Shown here one piece after another: positions 34,401-48,504 of a DNA stretch of 64,000 bases; position 1 is the stretch's first letter, and each line of letters opens with the position of its first letter. Position numbers and translations under genes: made by a program. The notes beneath the pieces were generated by a model, which had not been told where the DNA came from, ran no database searches, and saw nothing but the letters and a program-made list of their open reading frames with translations. The stretch spans positions 2,489,001 through 2,553,000 of the forward strand of contig JBAJFE010000011.1 of NCBI GenBank assembly GCA_037903355.1, written 5' to 3'. This stretch comes from Trichuris trichiura (Eukaryota > Nematoda > Enoplea > Trichinellida > Trichuridae).

Positions 34401-37400
34401 TTGCCACCATGGGGGAACATGCGTGGATAAAGTTGGCGGTTTTGAATGCCTATGCCCTCCTGGATTTGTTGGCCAACGTTGCGAAGGCGACGTCAACGAA
34501 TGCCTTTCTCAACCGTGCTCAACGGAAGGGACCGTCAGTTGCGTGCAACTGACCAACAATTTTAGCTGCATCTGCAAGGAAGGCTACGGCGGCTACACTT
34601 GCAATATACGCCAAGACTTTTGCCTGTCAAGTCCATGCTTAAATGGAGGTCTCTGCCTGACCGACCAACAAGTGTGCTTGTGTCCAGCCGGCTTCTACGG
34701 TCGCACATGTCAGCGTACCGACCTGGATCAGGTATGCGACGCAAAAGCATGTCTAAACGGAGGTACCTGCGTGCCACAACAATCTTCCACGGAAGAATAC
34801 ATATGTCGATGTCCACCCGGCGTTGGAGGCCGACATTGCGAACTGGACATTATGGATGAGTGTCTGGTGAAACAGTGCAAAAATGGAGGTACATGTGAGA
34901 ACCGAATCGGTTCTTACGTGTGCCATTGTCCTCCCCATTTCACTGGCACCCACTGTCGACGTTACGATAAAAATTTCCCAGGTGGCATTGGTGTAGGACC
35001 CGAAACAGACGCCATGACGGTTGATTTGAACGAATTCGACGAGACGGACCGCAAGGAGATGCAGCTATGCTCCCAAAACGATTGTCGTCAGAAATCCAAC
35101 GATGGTATATGTCATCCTGAGTGCAACTACTACGCTTGCGGTTTCGATGGTCATGACTGTTCAGCTGGTCTTACTCCGTTCCGCAATTGTACCAATCCAA
35201 GCTATTGTGCGCACGTGTTCAAAGATGGAAAATGTGACCAAGCGTGCAATAATGAAGACTGCCTTTTCGACGGATTCGATTGCTCCCTCATGGAGGACCA
35301 TTGCAATCCGCTGTTCGAAAGCTACTGCATTCGACATCACGGCGATGGTCACTGCGATTCGGGCTGTAACACGGCCGGATGCAACTTCGACGGGGGAGAC
35401 TGCTTAGCAGAATCAGGCAGCGCCCATCGCGTACTGTCAGGCGAAATTGTCCTAATACTGACCGTCGATTCGAGCTTGTTCGCCAAAGAGTCGAATCGCT
35501 TCTTGATGATCGTTGGCAAGCTGATACACGCCAACGTACGAATTAAGGAGGATGAAAAAGGACGACCAATGATTTATCAGTGGAATTCAGACACTGGCAT
35601 GGTCAAAAATGAATTGGACGATTTTGTTCCCCGTTTTGACGAGAAGACGGCTGGCGAAGGACGATCGAAGAGACACAGCGGTGCTGCAAAGCCTATACAT
35701 GGTACCTTGGTGGTACTTATTGTTGACGTCACCACTTGCACTACCAGCGAGGGGGAGACGAGCGCCGACTGTTTCACCGACGTGGTTAAAATCGCCGACT
35801 TTCTTGGTGCTGCAACGGCAAGGGAAGCCTTGAAGTCACAACTTGGTTGGGATCTTTACTCCGCCAAAGGAAAGCAAGCAATCGACTCGGAAACCCAACC
35901 GTCTTGGACGCTCGTCGTTGTCAGTCTCGCTGCGTCGGCTGCTCTTATTTTCCTGAGCGTTCTGGTGCTGATAAGGAAGCGCATCCGAGCTCCTATCTGG
36001 GTTCCGTCGACCGTAACAGAGATCAGCAATGGCAACTTCTCTTACGAGTCGAGCCTGGCCAAGAAGGCTAGTTTTGCTGTGCCCAATCCTTATGACATGG
36101 ACGTTTTGAAGAAGCGCCACTGCTTGGAGGGAGACGTGAAATTCGATGCTGGTCAAATGGCCGAAGGAGAGAAGTTGAGTCAGTACCTCGAATGGTGCAG
36201 AAACGACTCCAACCAACATGGCAGCAGTGTATGGTCTGACTCGGATACTTACAGTACCTATGCTCAATCGCAACAAACCTGCTCCAGAGAAAATGGAAAT
36301 CATCACGTTGACCAAACCACGTTGATGAAGGTTGCCTACAACTATTTTCCCAACGAGAAGGAACAATGCGACGTGTTAACTAGGCTGATAGACGAAGGCG
36401 CCGACCCTAATGAACAAACTGGGGTTTACAAGCACACTGCTCTGATGTTGGCTATACGGTACCTACGATACGGCGCTGCCGACCTTATGCTGCAAAGAGG
36501 TGCCAATCCAAACATACCGGATAGCAGCGGCTATACAGCTCTACACCACGCAATCGCAGTTCGAAACGAAGTATTAGTAGCCATAGTGCTTAAGGACGAA
36601 AGGTGTGATGTGGAAGCGCAGGACGACGACGGATGTACACCACTCATTCTTGAAGCGAAGTACAGCAAAACCGGCACAAATATAGCCATTTTGTTGCTCG
36701 AGGCAAAAGCGAGTGTTGCTAGTACGGACAGTCAAGGTAAGCGAAAGCCTTTTTTTCAAAAAAGATTCGATATCCCTTAGGGGAGCGCTACTTGATTGCG
36801 TGAAAACGCGATTCCAGTTGTTCTCGGTTAGGTGAATCATTTTTCTCATGGAATTGCCTTTAGGTTTGACTGCCCTCCATTGGGCTGCATACAATGACAA
36901 CGTTCAGTTGATGACGCTTCTATTGGATAAGGGTAGTTCCCGAGATGCGCAAGATTCAACGGGCAGAACGCCGCTATTCCTTGCCGCTTCCGAGAACAGT
37001 GTAAACGCGGTCAGGTTTCTTATTCAGTCGTCGGCTAGCAAAGACTTAGCAGATCAGTTGGATCGTCTACCGCGCGACATTGCTCTGAGTAGAGGATATA
37101 TGGATATTGTTGCTATGTTGGACAACAGCCGCACGCTGGATTTGACCGGCATAGCCACACTGCCACGTAACGGAAAACCAAAAGCGAAAAGAGCTGCCAG
37201 ACGAACGCGCTCCGTTAAAGCAGAGCTTCATACTCGCTCCTGCAGTGGTGATACTTTCCCAAATGCCAATCAATATGCGCAGCAACAACATCTAAGCACA
37301 AGTGCTTGCCTAAAACCAATGGCATCGCAATACTGTCTAAGTCCAGCGGCTTCGTCAATGGATCCAACAACTTCTGGAACATCGCCCAGTACGATATCTT

Positions 37401-38053
37401 CGTTGGAGTCGCCTCAGCAATTCCACATGGTTGAGTCGCCATCGCCCAGTGCCACCTTCTATTCCGCAGGAATGTTCAACAATTTCATCAAACCCGAGTT
37501 TGCAGTGGAAGGGAGCACCTGCGCGATGGGATCGTACAATCTGCAGCCGACATCCCACACAAATGGTTCAATGTCTTTTGGTAAGCAGAAATTGTCACAA
37601 CAACAGCAAGTGCCAGTAGGTTACAAAGTGGAGTCGCCAACGCATCCATTTGGAATGACGTGCAGTCCACCGCAAGGTACTGCCATGTACAGTACTTCAT
37701 CTCCGTCGTATACACCCGGTGCGCATTCATGCGCTAATCAGGGTTCTCCCGCTACGGCCACGTGTGTTGTCTCCAGTCCGCCACCGTATCCAGCGTCCTG
37801 CGACATGAACAAGATGAGCGCTGCTTGCGGCAAGCAATCCATGATTATGGATAGTGGTTTGGCGTGCAATTTCACAAGCGCATGTTCGCAAAATGTGATG
37901 ATGAACTACGACGGTGTCTCGACCAATTGGGAACAACAGAACGGTGAAAATGGATATCCACAGACGTACGACTACGCCGACATATACGCCTATCAACATG
38001 GACCCCCGCAAATGTACGATCGCTTCGTGAACAGTTACGCACATCAGGTGTAA
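25439..38053 (+). CDS. Notch: Notch receptor (36 EGF repeats, 3 LNR, TM, RAM, ankyrin)
   Basis: The exons are 25439-25635, 27127-27266, 28852-28980, 29033-29237, 30688-30821, 30873-31229, 31288-32206, 32270-32491, 32544-33516, 33711-34173, 34349-36736 and 36864-38053. All introns are GT-AG, all phases agree, and the total is 7317 nt (2438 aa plus stop). The order is signal peptide (1-26), 36 EGF repeats (C44 to about 1449), three LNRs (1487-1598), a heterodimerisation domain with furin site RSKR (1685-1688), TM (about 1766-1788), RAM motif IWVP (1796-1799), ankyrin repeats (about 1895-2130), a basic NLS-like patch (KRAARRTR) and a Ser/Pro/Gln-rich tail. EGF11-12 (about 432-509) keep the calcium-binding ligand-site pattern. 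It is a membrane receptor for DSL ligands whose released intracellular part acts with CSL in the nucleus. The start is the first ATG before a hydrophobic leader. Gene identity is certain; the small 5' exons are inferred from splice sites. Confidence 0.95.
26671..26700. repeat. 13-bp perfect inverted repeat with a 4-nt loop
   Basis: GCCGTTGTCTGTT, loop GCCG, AACAGACAACGGC. It lies in Notch intron 1, 22 bp before the hammerhead-like motif, and may be part of the same inserted fragment. Confidence 0.9.
26723..26761 (+). ncRNA. Penelope-type hammerhead-like motif in Notch intron 1
   Basis: CTGTAGA (box 1 with TG to TGT drift) is followed by AGGGTGACAGGCGC, GGTCCGGTTCGACC and GAAACGTCG. The GACCGAAACGTCG box is typical of Penelope-like element termini and differs from the GAAAGCTC class seen elsewhere in this window. 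It is sense with respect to the Notch transcript. Box 1 is imperfect, so activity is doubtful. Confidence 0.45.
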
Positions 38054-41000
38054 ACGACGGGTCAACCAACGGACAATTTTCTTTTTCCAAACTTCCGTAT
38101 AAAAATCGCGACCTTACAATCTGGTCCATCGCACATTGCGTACAGTATTGACTTTTGTGTTTTTTACCTTTCTTTGTGCCATCGTGTCTTATGGCTATTG
38201 GTAATTTTTTCTTATCATTTACAAGCAAGTTACCTACCCCCGGGTTGCTAAAATTCACTTCTTCATGCCTGTTCAACTGATAAACAATATGCCGATAAAA
38301 GTGTCTCTTCTCCTTGTCACCGTTAAAATACGACATATACTAAAACCTGCGAAGCGCGAATGTCAAAAATGTACGGTGCGGGAAGTCGGAAGCATTAATA
38401 CTATACGGTAAGGAAAAGTTATTTAAGCTTCAAGCCGCCAGTGGCAGACTTCGTATCACTTAGGGTTATAATGCTTTTCTGTTTTATCTGGGCCCTCTTG
38501 GGAATATTTTCAATTGGCTTTGCTCGCTCAAGAGGCTCAGAAGAACGATGACATCGAAAAAGTAAGGTTAGTTTAAAAGCTCTGTTTATCAAAACATTTC
38601 TAAGAAAAAGGAATCGATCATTAATACAGTTAGACGAAAGAACGAACGTCGTTCCTCTAGGAGGGCAATGTGCTTGGGAAAACATACTTATAACTGCACT
38701 GTAATCATGTTAAGGTGGTTTAAGAGTACGTGGAGACTTAAGCAATACAAGAAATGAAGCTACGTTAGCCCTTCTGTTGTGCGATCATTAGAACCATTTT
38801 GGAAAAGAAAACAGATCGACAAGTCAACGAGAAAGGATCAAGTTAACTACTTAACAAAAGCTTAGGTCAACTACAGGCAACAAGCAGGTTTCGAGCGCAC
38901 TCGTTTAAATTATTAGGGCGGATAGGTTACTTTCGGTACCCAAGCAACAATGCGTTTATCTTTTCTAATGCTTACCTTGCTTTTGTTCACATGCTGCGTC
39001 CACAATTAATTGATTCAGCCCAGAATTCGTCGCGGTCGTCAAGTCGTAATGACTTTACAAAATGTTCGCAGGTAGGTTGACGATTAGAGGGGTATAACTT
39101 AAGATAAAATTTAAAGCAGCGATTAAGAAAGCACGATTTAAAGTTTTTAGGAAAAATCTGAAAACGCTGACCCTTGCTGAAGATGACGCGCTATTTCAAA
39201 TAACAATACTGGCAGCTCAAAGACGCTTGACACAAAAACGTATAGAAGCGCGTTAAAGCAATCGACTTATTGCAACAAACAGGTCGTGCTGAATAGAATT
39301 CATTTGCTCTATAGTTCAATGCTTCAACGCGCATGATTATTATATAATAATTTTCGATAGTGCTGTACTGCGGACAACAAAGTGCAAAGCGAGAACTTGC
39401 ATTCTCAATTAAGTTAAAGAGTAGCTACATTTTTTGCCAAAATAACGCGTTCCTAAGCCGTTTATGGATTGCATTGCACTCATTAAAAATACAATTTTTT
39501 GCAACCGATTTGCTGACTTTTCGCACATTTAGAAGCAAATTGCTAACAGCTATGAGGTCCATAACGAAGGAAACTTTTTAGCGCATACGCTGAGCATAAA
39601 ATCAAGACATTTACAGCGAAATAAATTATCTACAAAATGTATGCAGGTACAAAAACTCAAGAACGCAGGTACGGTCACAATTAACGCGGCGTTCACTAAG
39701 AATAAAACGGCTATTTGTTTTAACGCGGTAAAAATGTACAATTAAAGCTCTCGGGATCATTAGGGAAGTGACTAACAATGAACTTGGCGTTTCTAAGTGA
39801 AAAATAAGGATGCTAACCTGTTTTCAAAATGAATGATGTAAAAACAGCGTATGCAATTGCAGCTAATTTAGTCGTAAGACAAAGCACTTGAGACTGCCCT
39901 ATCTGCGCTGCATAAAAGAATCAATACAGCAAAATATTACTTTCTTTTCTATACATAGCGAAAATTGAAATAACCTGAAAGATTTACAGGTTTTTGTGAC
40001 CTAAATTTGAAAATGAAATATTAAAGATGATTCATACGTAGTCCTACTGTAAATGAACAAATTACGAATCGACTGCAGCTTGCGTAGACTACCGCGACAG
40101 GTGCCTTAAATTTCAGCTTGCATGAATGTTGCCTAAAATGCATTTTTGAGAACAGTACTGGGAAAGATGATTTAAAGCAAAGCAGCATAGTTGAAGATTC
40201 AATAAAGGCAATTTGAACTGGCTTGTGTTCGAAACGATCACAAGCAGTATTAGCACGATAAATGATTCATATCATTGAATTTTTGCGTTACCAGAGAACA
40301 TACGATGTCGTAACAATAGCTGCGGTAAATTGTTCAGGCTACTTCATGCTATTTCACACTTGTCGATTGCCTTCTGTTCAGCGGACATATCTTAAAGCTG
40401 GGCAAAACAAAAATTCAATATTACAAAATAATAAACATCCCTTTCAAGCCTTTAGATGGTCTAGTAAACCATAAATGTCCCTTACTGCAATTAAGCTTAA
40501 ATAATGTGCAATAAGGGTTGTAATTGGAGATTCACATGCAATCAATGTATCTGACAAGACCTTTAATTTTATATTACGTCAGAAACCTGTGAACTGCGTC
40601 ACAGCTGCGAACGTCTAACTTAATGATGAAATGTTGAAGTAGCCAAAATATCGTGACTCAGCCACTCAACGTTTGTATGCAACTGCGACGCGGTCTTGCT
40701 CGCAGGTTTCGAAATGTCAATGAAAAATCACAGGTCGATCAAACCTATTCATTTTGAATCACAGCAAATAGCAGAAACTATACGGCGAATATAAGCGTAC
40801 GACCAACTTTGAGCCTATCAAAGAAGAAAGTTGGAGCCGTTCTATCCTGTGCTAAAACAACTTTTGAAAAAAGTCACAAACGCTACACTGCCCGCGAATG
40901 ACAATTCCAATTAATAATGGCAGCGGCTATTTACGTTTACCTGGAAAACTATCCATCACCTTCCGTGAGTTCACTTATCTAACACTGAATATGGACCGGA

Positions 41001-41972
41001 CCAACTTGACAGGACAGAATTGTTCCATTCAGCACATACTGGCGATCACTCAAATTACAGCCTAAATTAGCTAAGTTGAATGATGACTTCAACGATTACA
41101 GCAGTACAAAAAAGGGACGGCGGCAACTAGTTTCAATACTATTCCTATATTCGGCTTCTCACTCCATTTTTCACAGAAAAAAAGGCTGCAGGTCAAAAAA
41201 TTATTCCTCTACTTAGCAGTGCTAAAACAAAAGCCCAATCCTGATACCCGAGTGAAAACTCCGTTGGCAGATGGACTATTTCGGAAAATCTGCATAGCGG
41301 GCGTCAGCTTATGCATAAACTATCGCTCGTCTAAGTTAATAGGCGTGCGATAAACTGAATTCAAAAATTCGATCAGTTTGCCTCACACCAAATGCATATT
41401 GCATTTAGTAGACGCAATAAACCGACTCGACTCAGGAATTAAGGAGCAGCAGTTGTTTGCGCTTCGAGCAACGAGGAAGAGTGCGCGCACTATTTCTCTT
41501 CTACTTTCAGAACGAAGGCGCAGAGAAGCAAGGCTGCACCGCACATGCAAACGCCAGTCGATCATACGCACACACTGACGGCAGCATTCAAAGAGTCGCA
41601 CTCTACCATTGCTTCTGCTAAGCTGAAGACTATGACACTTCTTTCATTTTGAATATCACATAACCAAGCTAAGGTAAACCTCGAGAAGAAAACAAACGCT
41701 CGCGCGTGAACTACTAATCAATAATATTAACTTGAAAGATCAGAACACCTACACAATGAGATTAATTAGTATTCTACACTAACACGTCATCGACTCGTGA
41801 CTATCCTTTCTTTGAAACGCAATTTTAGACCTACTAACCTCCCTATTACGCTTTTCAAGACGTTAACAAATCAATATTCAAACACGCGTTCAATTTTCGG
41901 TCGAAAATAGCATTCATACAAGATAGGGCAGCCGTCGCTTTAGTCTTTGGCGCCGCCAATGTTGGCTGCATT
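38054..41972. other. Notch 3' flank and intergenic DNA
   Basis: No AATAAA is found within 500 bp of the Notch stop, so the 3' end is undefined. No ORF with recognisable similarity, no repeat family member and no RNA gene was found across this AT-rich interval. Confidence 0.4.
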
Positions 41973-41978
41973 TTTATT
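41973..41978 (-). terminator. Likely polyadenylation signal of the PP1 gene
   Basis: TTTATT on the plus strand is AATAAA on the minus strand, about 185 bp downstream of the PP1 stop codon, and is the nearest canonical signal. Confidence 0.45.
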
Positions 41979-42159
41979 TGGCGGTTACAAGTTTGTCCAC
42001 GGAATTGCCGCGCAAAAAATAATAATAGTTGTAATGATAATGACGTCTACATCACTTAACAAGCAAAGCCGTGGATTGTAAAACTGAGTATTGTAAAGAA
42101 AAAAATGTCCACTCCGTCTTTGAATAGTAAACAGGATTAAGGGCGACTGTCTGCATATA

Positions 42160-43798
<1,639 letters not shown>

Positions 43799-46700
43799 AG
43801 CAGCGTCTGGAAAACCAGAATTTTTACGTTAAGCCAAGCCTTGAATAACAATTCAAAAATTCTAGTTGCAACGCCCCAAGCAAACTTATATGCTTACCGC
43901 TAGAGCCAAGAGTCATACGGCGACTTGCGATCCAGATGCGTTAAAAAGCCGGCGCCCTACCCGATGGCTTAATCGGAACACAGATTCCTTATGGATTAAA
44001 AAACCTGAGAATATAACGTTACTTTGGGCGTAACAGCGAACGTACGTTGTGGCCAATTTGACCACTGAAAAAAGATTAAACGTAAAGAGTGGAGAAAGAA
44101 AAAGGTACGAACCACAAACAGAAACTATTCAACACCGACGTGAGACGGAATACACACCGGTGGCCACGTTTACTGTAGTCATACCTACGCGTCATTCTTA
44201 CGGGACAATCTTATTTCGCCTTTTCGGCCCTAAAACCCAAAGAAACCTCGATAATCATTTTGAAATATTTTTTAAAATTTAATTTTAGATGACGCAAAAT
44301 GTACTGTTTTGTTTAGCTATAAAAAAAATAAAATAACAATACAGTCGCTTTTATGTTTGGCTTTCGTCAACGAAGGTTTACTGTTGAAACAATCACGGTT
44401 TTTTCCCGCGTTAAACGTTGGATTAAATGCAGTTCAACAGTGTCCAATTGCTTAAGTGGTTAGATACTTGTGTTGGCCCCTCATCATTTGTCTTTAAGAT
44501 TACAAAATTTCGTCAGCTTTCGTCGTTTGCATCATTATAAACGTGTAAGCAAATAAAATCGTAAAACGTTCGCACCATTCGCTTCGGCCTGTTTGGGGAT
44601 TTAAAAAACAAACAGTGTTAGATTTCCGTGGCGAAAACAAGTATAGTTAACCCTTAACGAATAAAGCACTATTTTTGCCTACTTTTAATTAAATGCCTAG
44701 CAATATTTGCTAATGCGTAACGAAAAGATGGCCAAAATGATCCATCTCGACGTTTTCATACTGTAGATCCTCAGGTACGTTTAACCAGTGCTAAACAAAC
44801 CTGATTATCTAACAGAGTAAAACGAAAAAAAAGCGACCGCATGAATAAATGCACTAATTATTGTAGCTTTTGTAATTTGCATTTGTGCAGCCGCGTCGCT
44901 GGTAGGTTTAAGCTTAATTTTTGCTGGTGTTGCTCAAAAAGAGTGCATTGGAATTTCCGCGAAAACGGTTTTGTGTTGCTAAAAGTTAACTTTTCATGTT
45001 TACATGAATGCAATGATACTAATCGGCCTTGTTAAATTGCATTCCCTTAGCCGAGAATGCTTTAAGATTATGTTTTCGGAGCAAACAACATGGATGTGCG
45101 TTGAAGCTGGTATAGTTGACATTGCTCTAAAAATCTCGCGCTTTTACTTATATTCTTTCGTGGAAATTATTGTTTCCAGTGGGTATTAACGCCATGATTC
45201 TGGTCAAAGTCGTTGCTTCGCAATTGTTTCAAATCAATTTTCTTCAAAAAGTCAATTGTAATTACAATTGACGTAAAAATCATCCCAACGGAGGATTTGA
45301 GAGGAACCTGATGGACAAATGCTGTTGTGTTGTTCTGATAGGCTGCCATGAATTGATTTTATAATTACCCGTCTGTGCATTCTCCTGATCATGCCATGTT
45401 CGAGGAAAAGTAAACAGATTAGGTCCCTGCATTCGCGACAACGAAAAAAGAGAAAATCTGAAAAAAAGTTAGATTCGGCCAAAGATGTGATAAAGTTAAA
45501 GAAAAACCAATGGTATGACGTATTAAGATTGAAATCTCAAATAAATGGGGAAACTTAAACCAGCGATATTTCTGCAGTACTGTGAAAAAACTAGTCATAA
45601 AATTTGTGTTCCTTACCATTCGCTTTTCCTTGAAACTTTGTGTCAATAATAACGCAGTGAAAACTCGATCAGTACTTTATTGGCAAAAAGACTTGTGACA
45701 CTGAAAGCGTAAACAGGAATATATTGCATAATAGAAACTCATGTTCACTGTTGGCGGCAGTCAAAACGCGAAAAGCGTTTCCCTAAAAATACCCTGAACC
45801 AAAGCCGTTTAAGACATCATTATTTAGCATACATGCTATTGAAAATAGGAAATATAAATTTTCACACAATTCTATTCATAACGCTGAAGACTACAAGCAG
45901 AGTAATCAAGCAACAAATGCCCTACGTTATTCCCTCATTTGAACATGATAGAGCTGATTAGAAAGGCAAAGCACTGAAACGCAAAAATAGCAGCAAGTTC
46001 AAGGAATAAACACAGGAAATTTAAAAGCCTATAGGAGTTGCAACACTGAGAAAAAAGGAGCATTTTTATTCGTTGATTCTCGCATTTTCTTATCGGGCGC
46101 AACAAACAGATAGCGCACCTTTTTGAAAATATAAATGTTGCGACGAAATTGCTTAATATTTTGAACGACAACGTTTCTATTTTCATTTGCAACCTGTCAA
46201 TCAACAGGCTATTATCATGAATGAGCAGTTATTAAAACAACAGCAAAAGAAACACTGCAGGAAAGGTCAACCATTTTTAATTAAAGATAAATCTGTAGAA
46301 CAAAAATGATCATGTTTAGCAAATTATCAAATAAAAATAGGGCCTTTTCTCTTAGACGCCTTGAGAGTACTGTATGTGGAAGTAAAATCAAGTTCAAGTA
46401 ACTGAATGCAGGTTGAACAAACGTCACTGCTGATTTTAGGCCTAAGCTTACCCTGTCGGTAGTTTTGTAGTCTAACAGAACGTGATTTTAGTTTTACTTT
46501 GATAGTTCTTAGACGTTTAATGAAAGTGATCCCAGAAACATACCAATCATGTTAAGTTTCCGGCCCACTGTTTTCTTAAGTTGAAGGCTATTGTATAGGC
46601 AGAATAACGACGACAGTAATAATACAATAAAACTCTATTACAACTCAAATAAATGAAACAGAATTATTTGAATAAGGAAATAGTCAACAGATTCCACAAA

Positions 46701-48410
46701 AATGCTATTGCCTATACCCCTGAAAGAATAAAAGGTTTCTAACATTGCAGTTCCTTTTCCGATTTGTCAGTGTTCTCATTCCAACAAAAAAAATGAAATA
46801 TTGACAGCAATGACAGCAACGCCCTTCCGCTTCACTTGAAACTTGACTGAGATGAAAAAACAGATAGGAAAAAGAAAAGGCCAACATCTTTTACGTAATT
46901 GCGACATATTTAAGGAATGAAAGCTACGCAAAACTCGGAAATTCGATCAATCAGAAGTTTTCAGAGAAAGGTGTCCAGTTGCTCATTAATACATATGAAA
47001 GTAAAAATGTTATTCAAGAGTAGGCAATGACGTACTAAAATCCAATAATTATAAGACATGAAAGGTTGTCATATAGGCTAAAAAAACAAAGTGACGGATC
47101 AATCGTGCAAGTCGTTTACAGCGGACAGAACTGCCATTCATTGAATCACCTGACGGCTGTGGTATTAAACCAATTTCTCAGCTTGCCATGACGTCACTAT
47201 TTAATGCTCTAACAAGCTAATACGATTCCATGATGCTTTCAAGCTATCGACAGCACTCCGGTGGAAAACATGAAGTCTGAAACTTAAGCAGATGTCGCTT
47301 CTAAGTGGCACTAACATTGCCCCCGTTCTTCCTACAGGCATGTATGACATTTCCATGAGGAAATAAGGACAATCACTGAAACTACTTGAACACTCAGCCA
47401 TCGAAAGATAACAACTTCATTAAAGTATTAAGTTTACCTTCCGCTGTTGAAAAACTAGATTTTCTCTGCCATTCATCACTGACAAAAGGTATTATCATTT
47501 CTGTACGTACGTAGGCAAAACCCATCCCAGTTCAGGGGTTTTTTGTTCACTGCTTGTTTTGCAGCATATCGTTAAGCTTGCTGCAAGAATTTGGCAACGC
47601 AAAAGTGCGCAAAGAATGCTAGTTTTAAAAAAGTTTTTCACAAACCGAAAAAGGGCATGCATTAATATTAAGGAGTTCGACATGCGCTGTTACACATACA
47701 GTAGGATTCATTCAAAGCTTAACTTGTTGTCAAGTATGTCTATACAGTCGAACAGTCTTAACCTAAAAAACTGTCATGTTGCTGATGCAAGAAGAAAGAG
47801 AAGGGAGCCATATGACCTCAACGTGGTGACTAAGCGTGCACGTAGGTGACAATGGCATAGTAATGGAACGGAAGGAAGAAACGAGAAGCCTTTCATTTCG
47901 CAACGTTCTGTCCAAATAACGAATAATGAATTACACTTCGGGAAAATCGTGGCACACCTTATTATGACGCAACGAGGCCGCACGGGACGTAGTCTGTTGA
48001 AGCAACACCAACCGCATAACAATTTTTTCAAGAAGCAATAACTTTCCCTCATTACGCGAAAAAAATCGCGTAGCGTCATCTCCTTGCGACCTTTAAATTT
48101 GATGTTACTTTTCAATTCCACATTTACTATGAAAATAATAAGAACTTAGAGAACTGAGGGGACGCGCGAGGGTTATGCAGCCGAAAACTACCCAAACTTC
48201 GTCGCATTATCAAAATACCACCTTGCAGTCAGTCAATGACAACTTCTCGTTTTTCAGAGCCATGTAGCGATCGACAAAAAGCAAACAACTAAACGTAAAT
48301 TCCTTCCCAGAAAATGCTACCTTTCTTTGCCTTAGAGGCAGGTATGCCAACCCTCTTATTCTGCCCTTAATAAGCCTAAGACGAAATATAAGCCGCCATA
48401 TACGATATGT
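43799..48410. other. Intergenic, no certain gene
   Basis: This is AT-rich. Around 45.3-45.45 kb the minus strand shows a block bounded by GCAG and GGGTAATT, but the flanking blocks do not join convincingly. No domain was recognised in any of the short ORFs. Confidence 0.35.
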
Positions 48411-48417
48411 CGCTTGT

Positions 48418-48504
48418 TGCCGGCCATTACAGCGTGCTCTTAGCTAAACTTAAAACCGATATTTAGGCTTAAGCTTAGCTAAGGGCAAAATGGAATGGCC
48501 GGCA
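48418..48504. repeat. Nested inverted repeat (foldback or MITE fragment)
   Basis: TGCCGGCCATT (48418-48428) pairs with AATGGCCGGCA (48494-48504). Inside, CTTAGCTAA pairs with TTAGCTAAG. CTGCCC and GGGCAAAAT in the flanks suggest a longer, decayed inverted repeat. Confidence 0.6.

Noticed and set aside
45167..45482. Minus-strand blocks that looked like two exons
   Set aside because: Donor and acceptor phases could not be reconciled with an open reading chain, and no domain was recognised.
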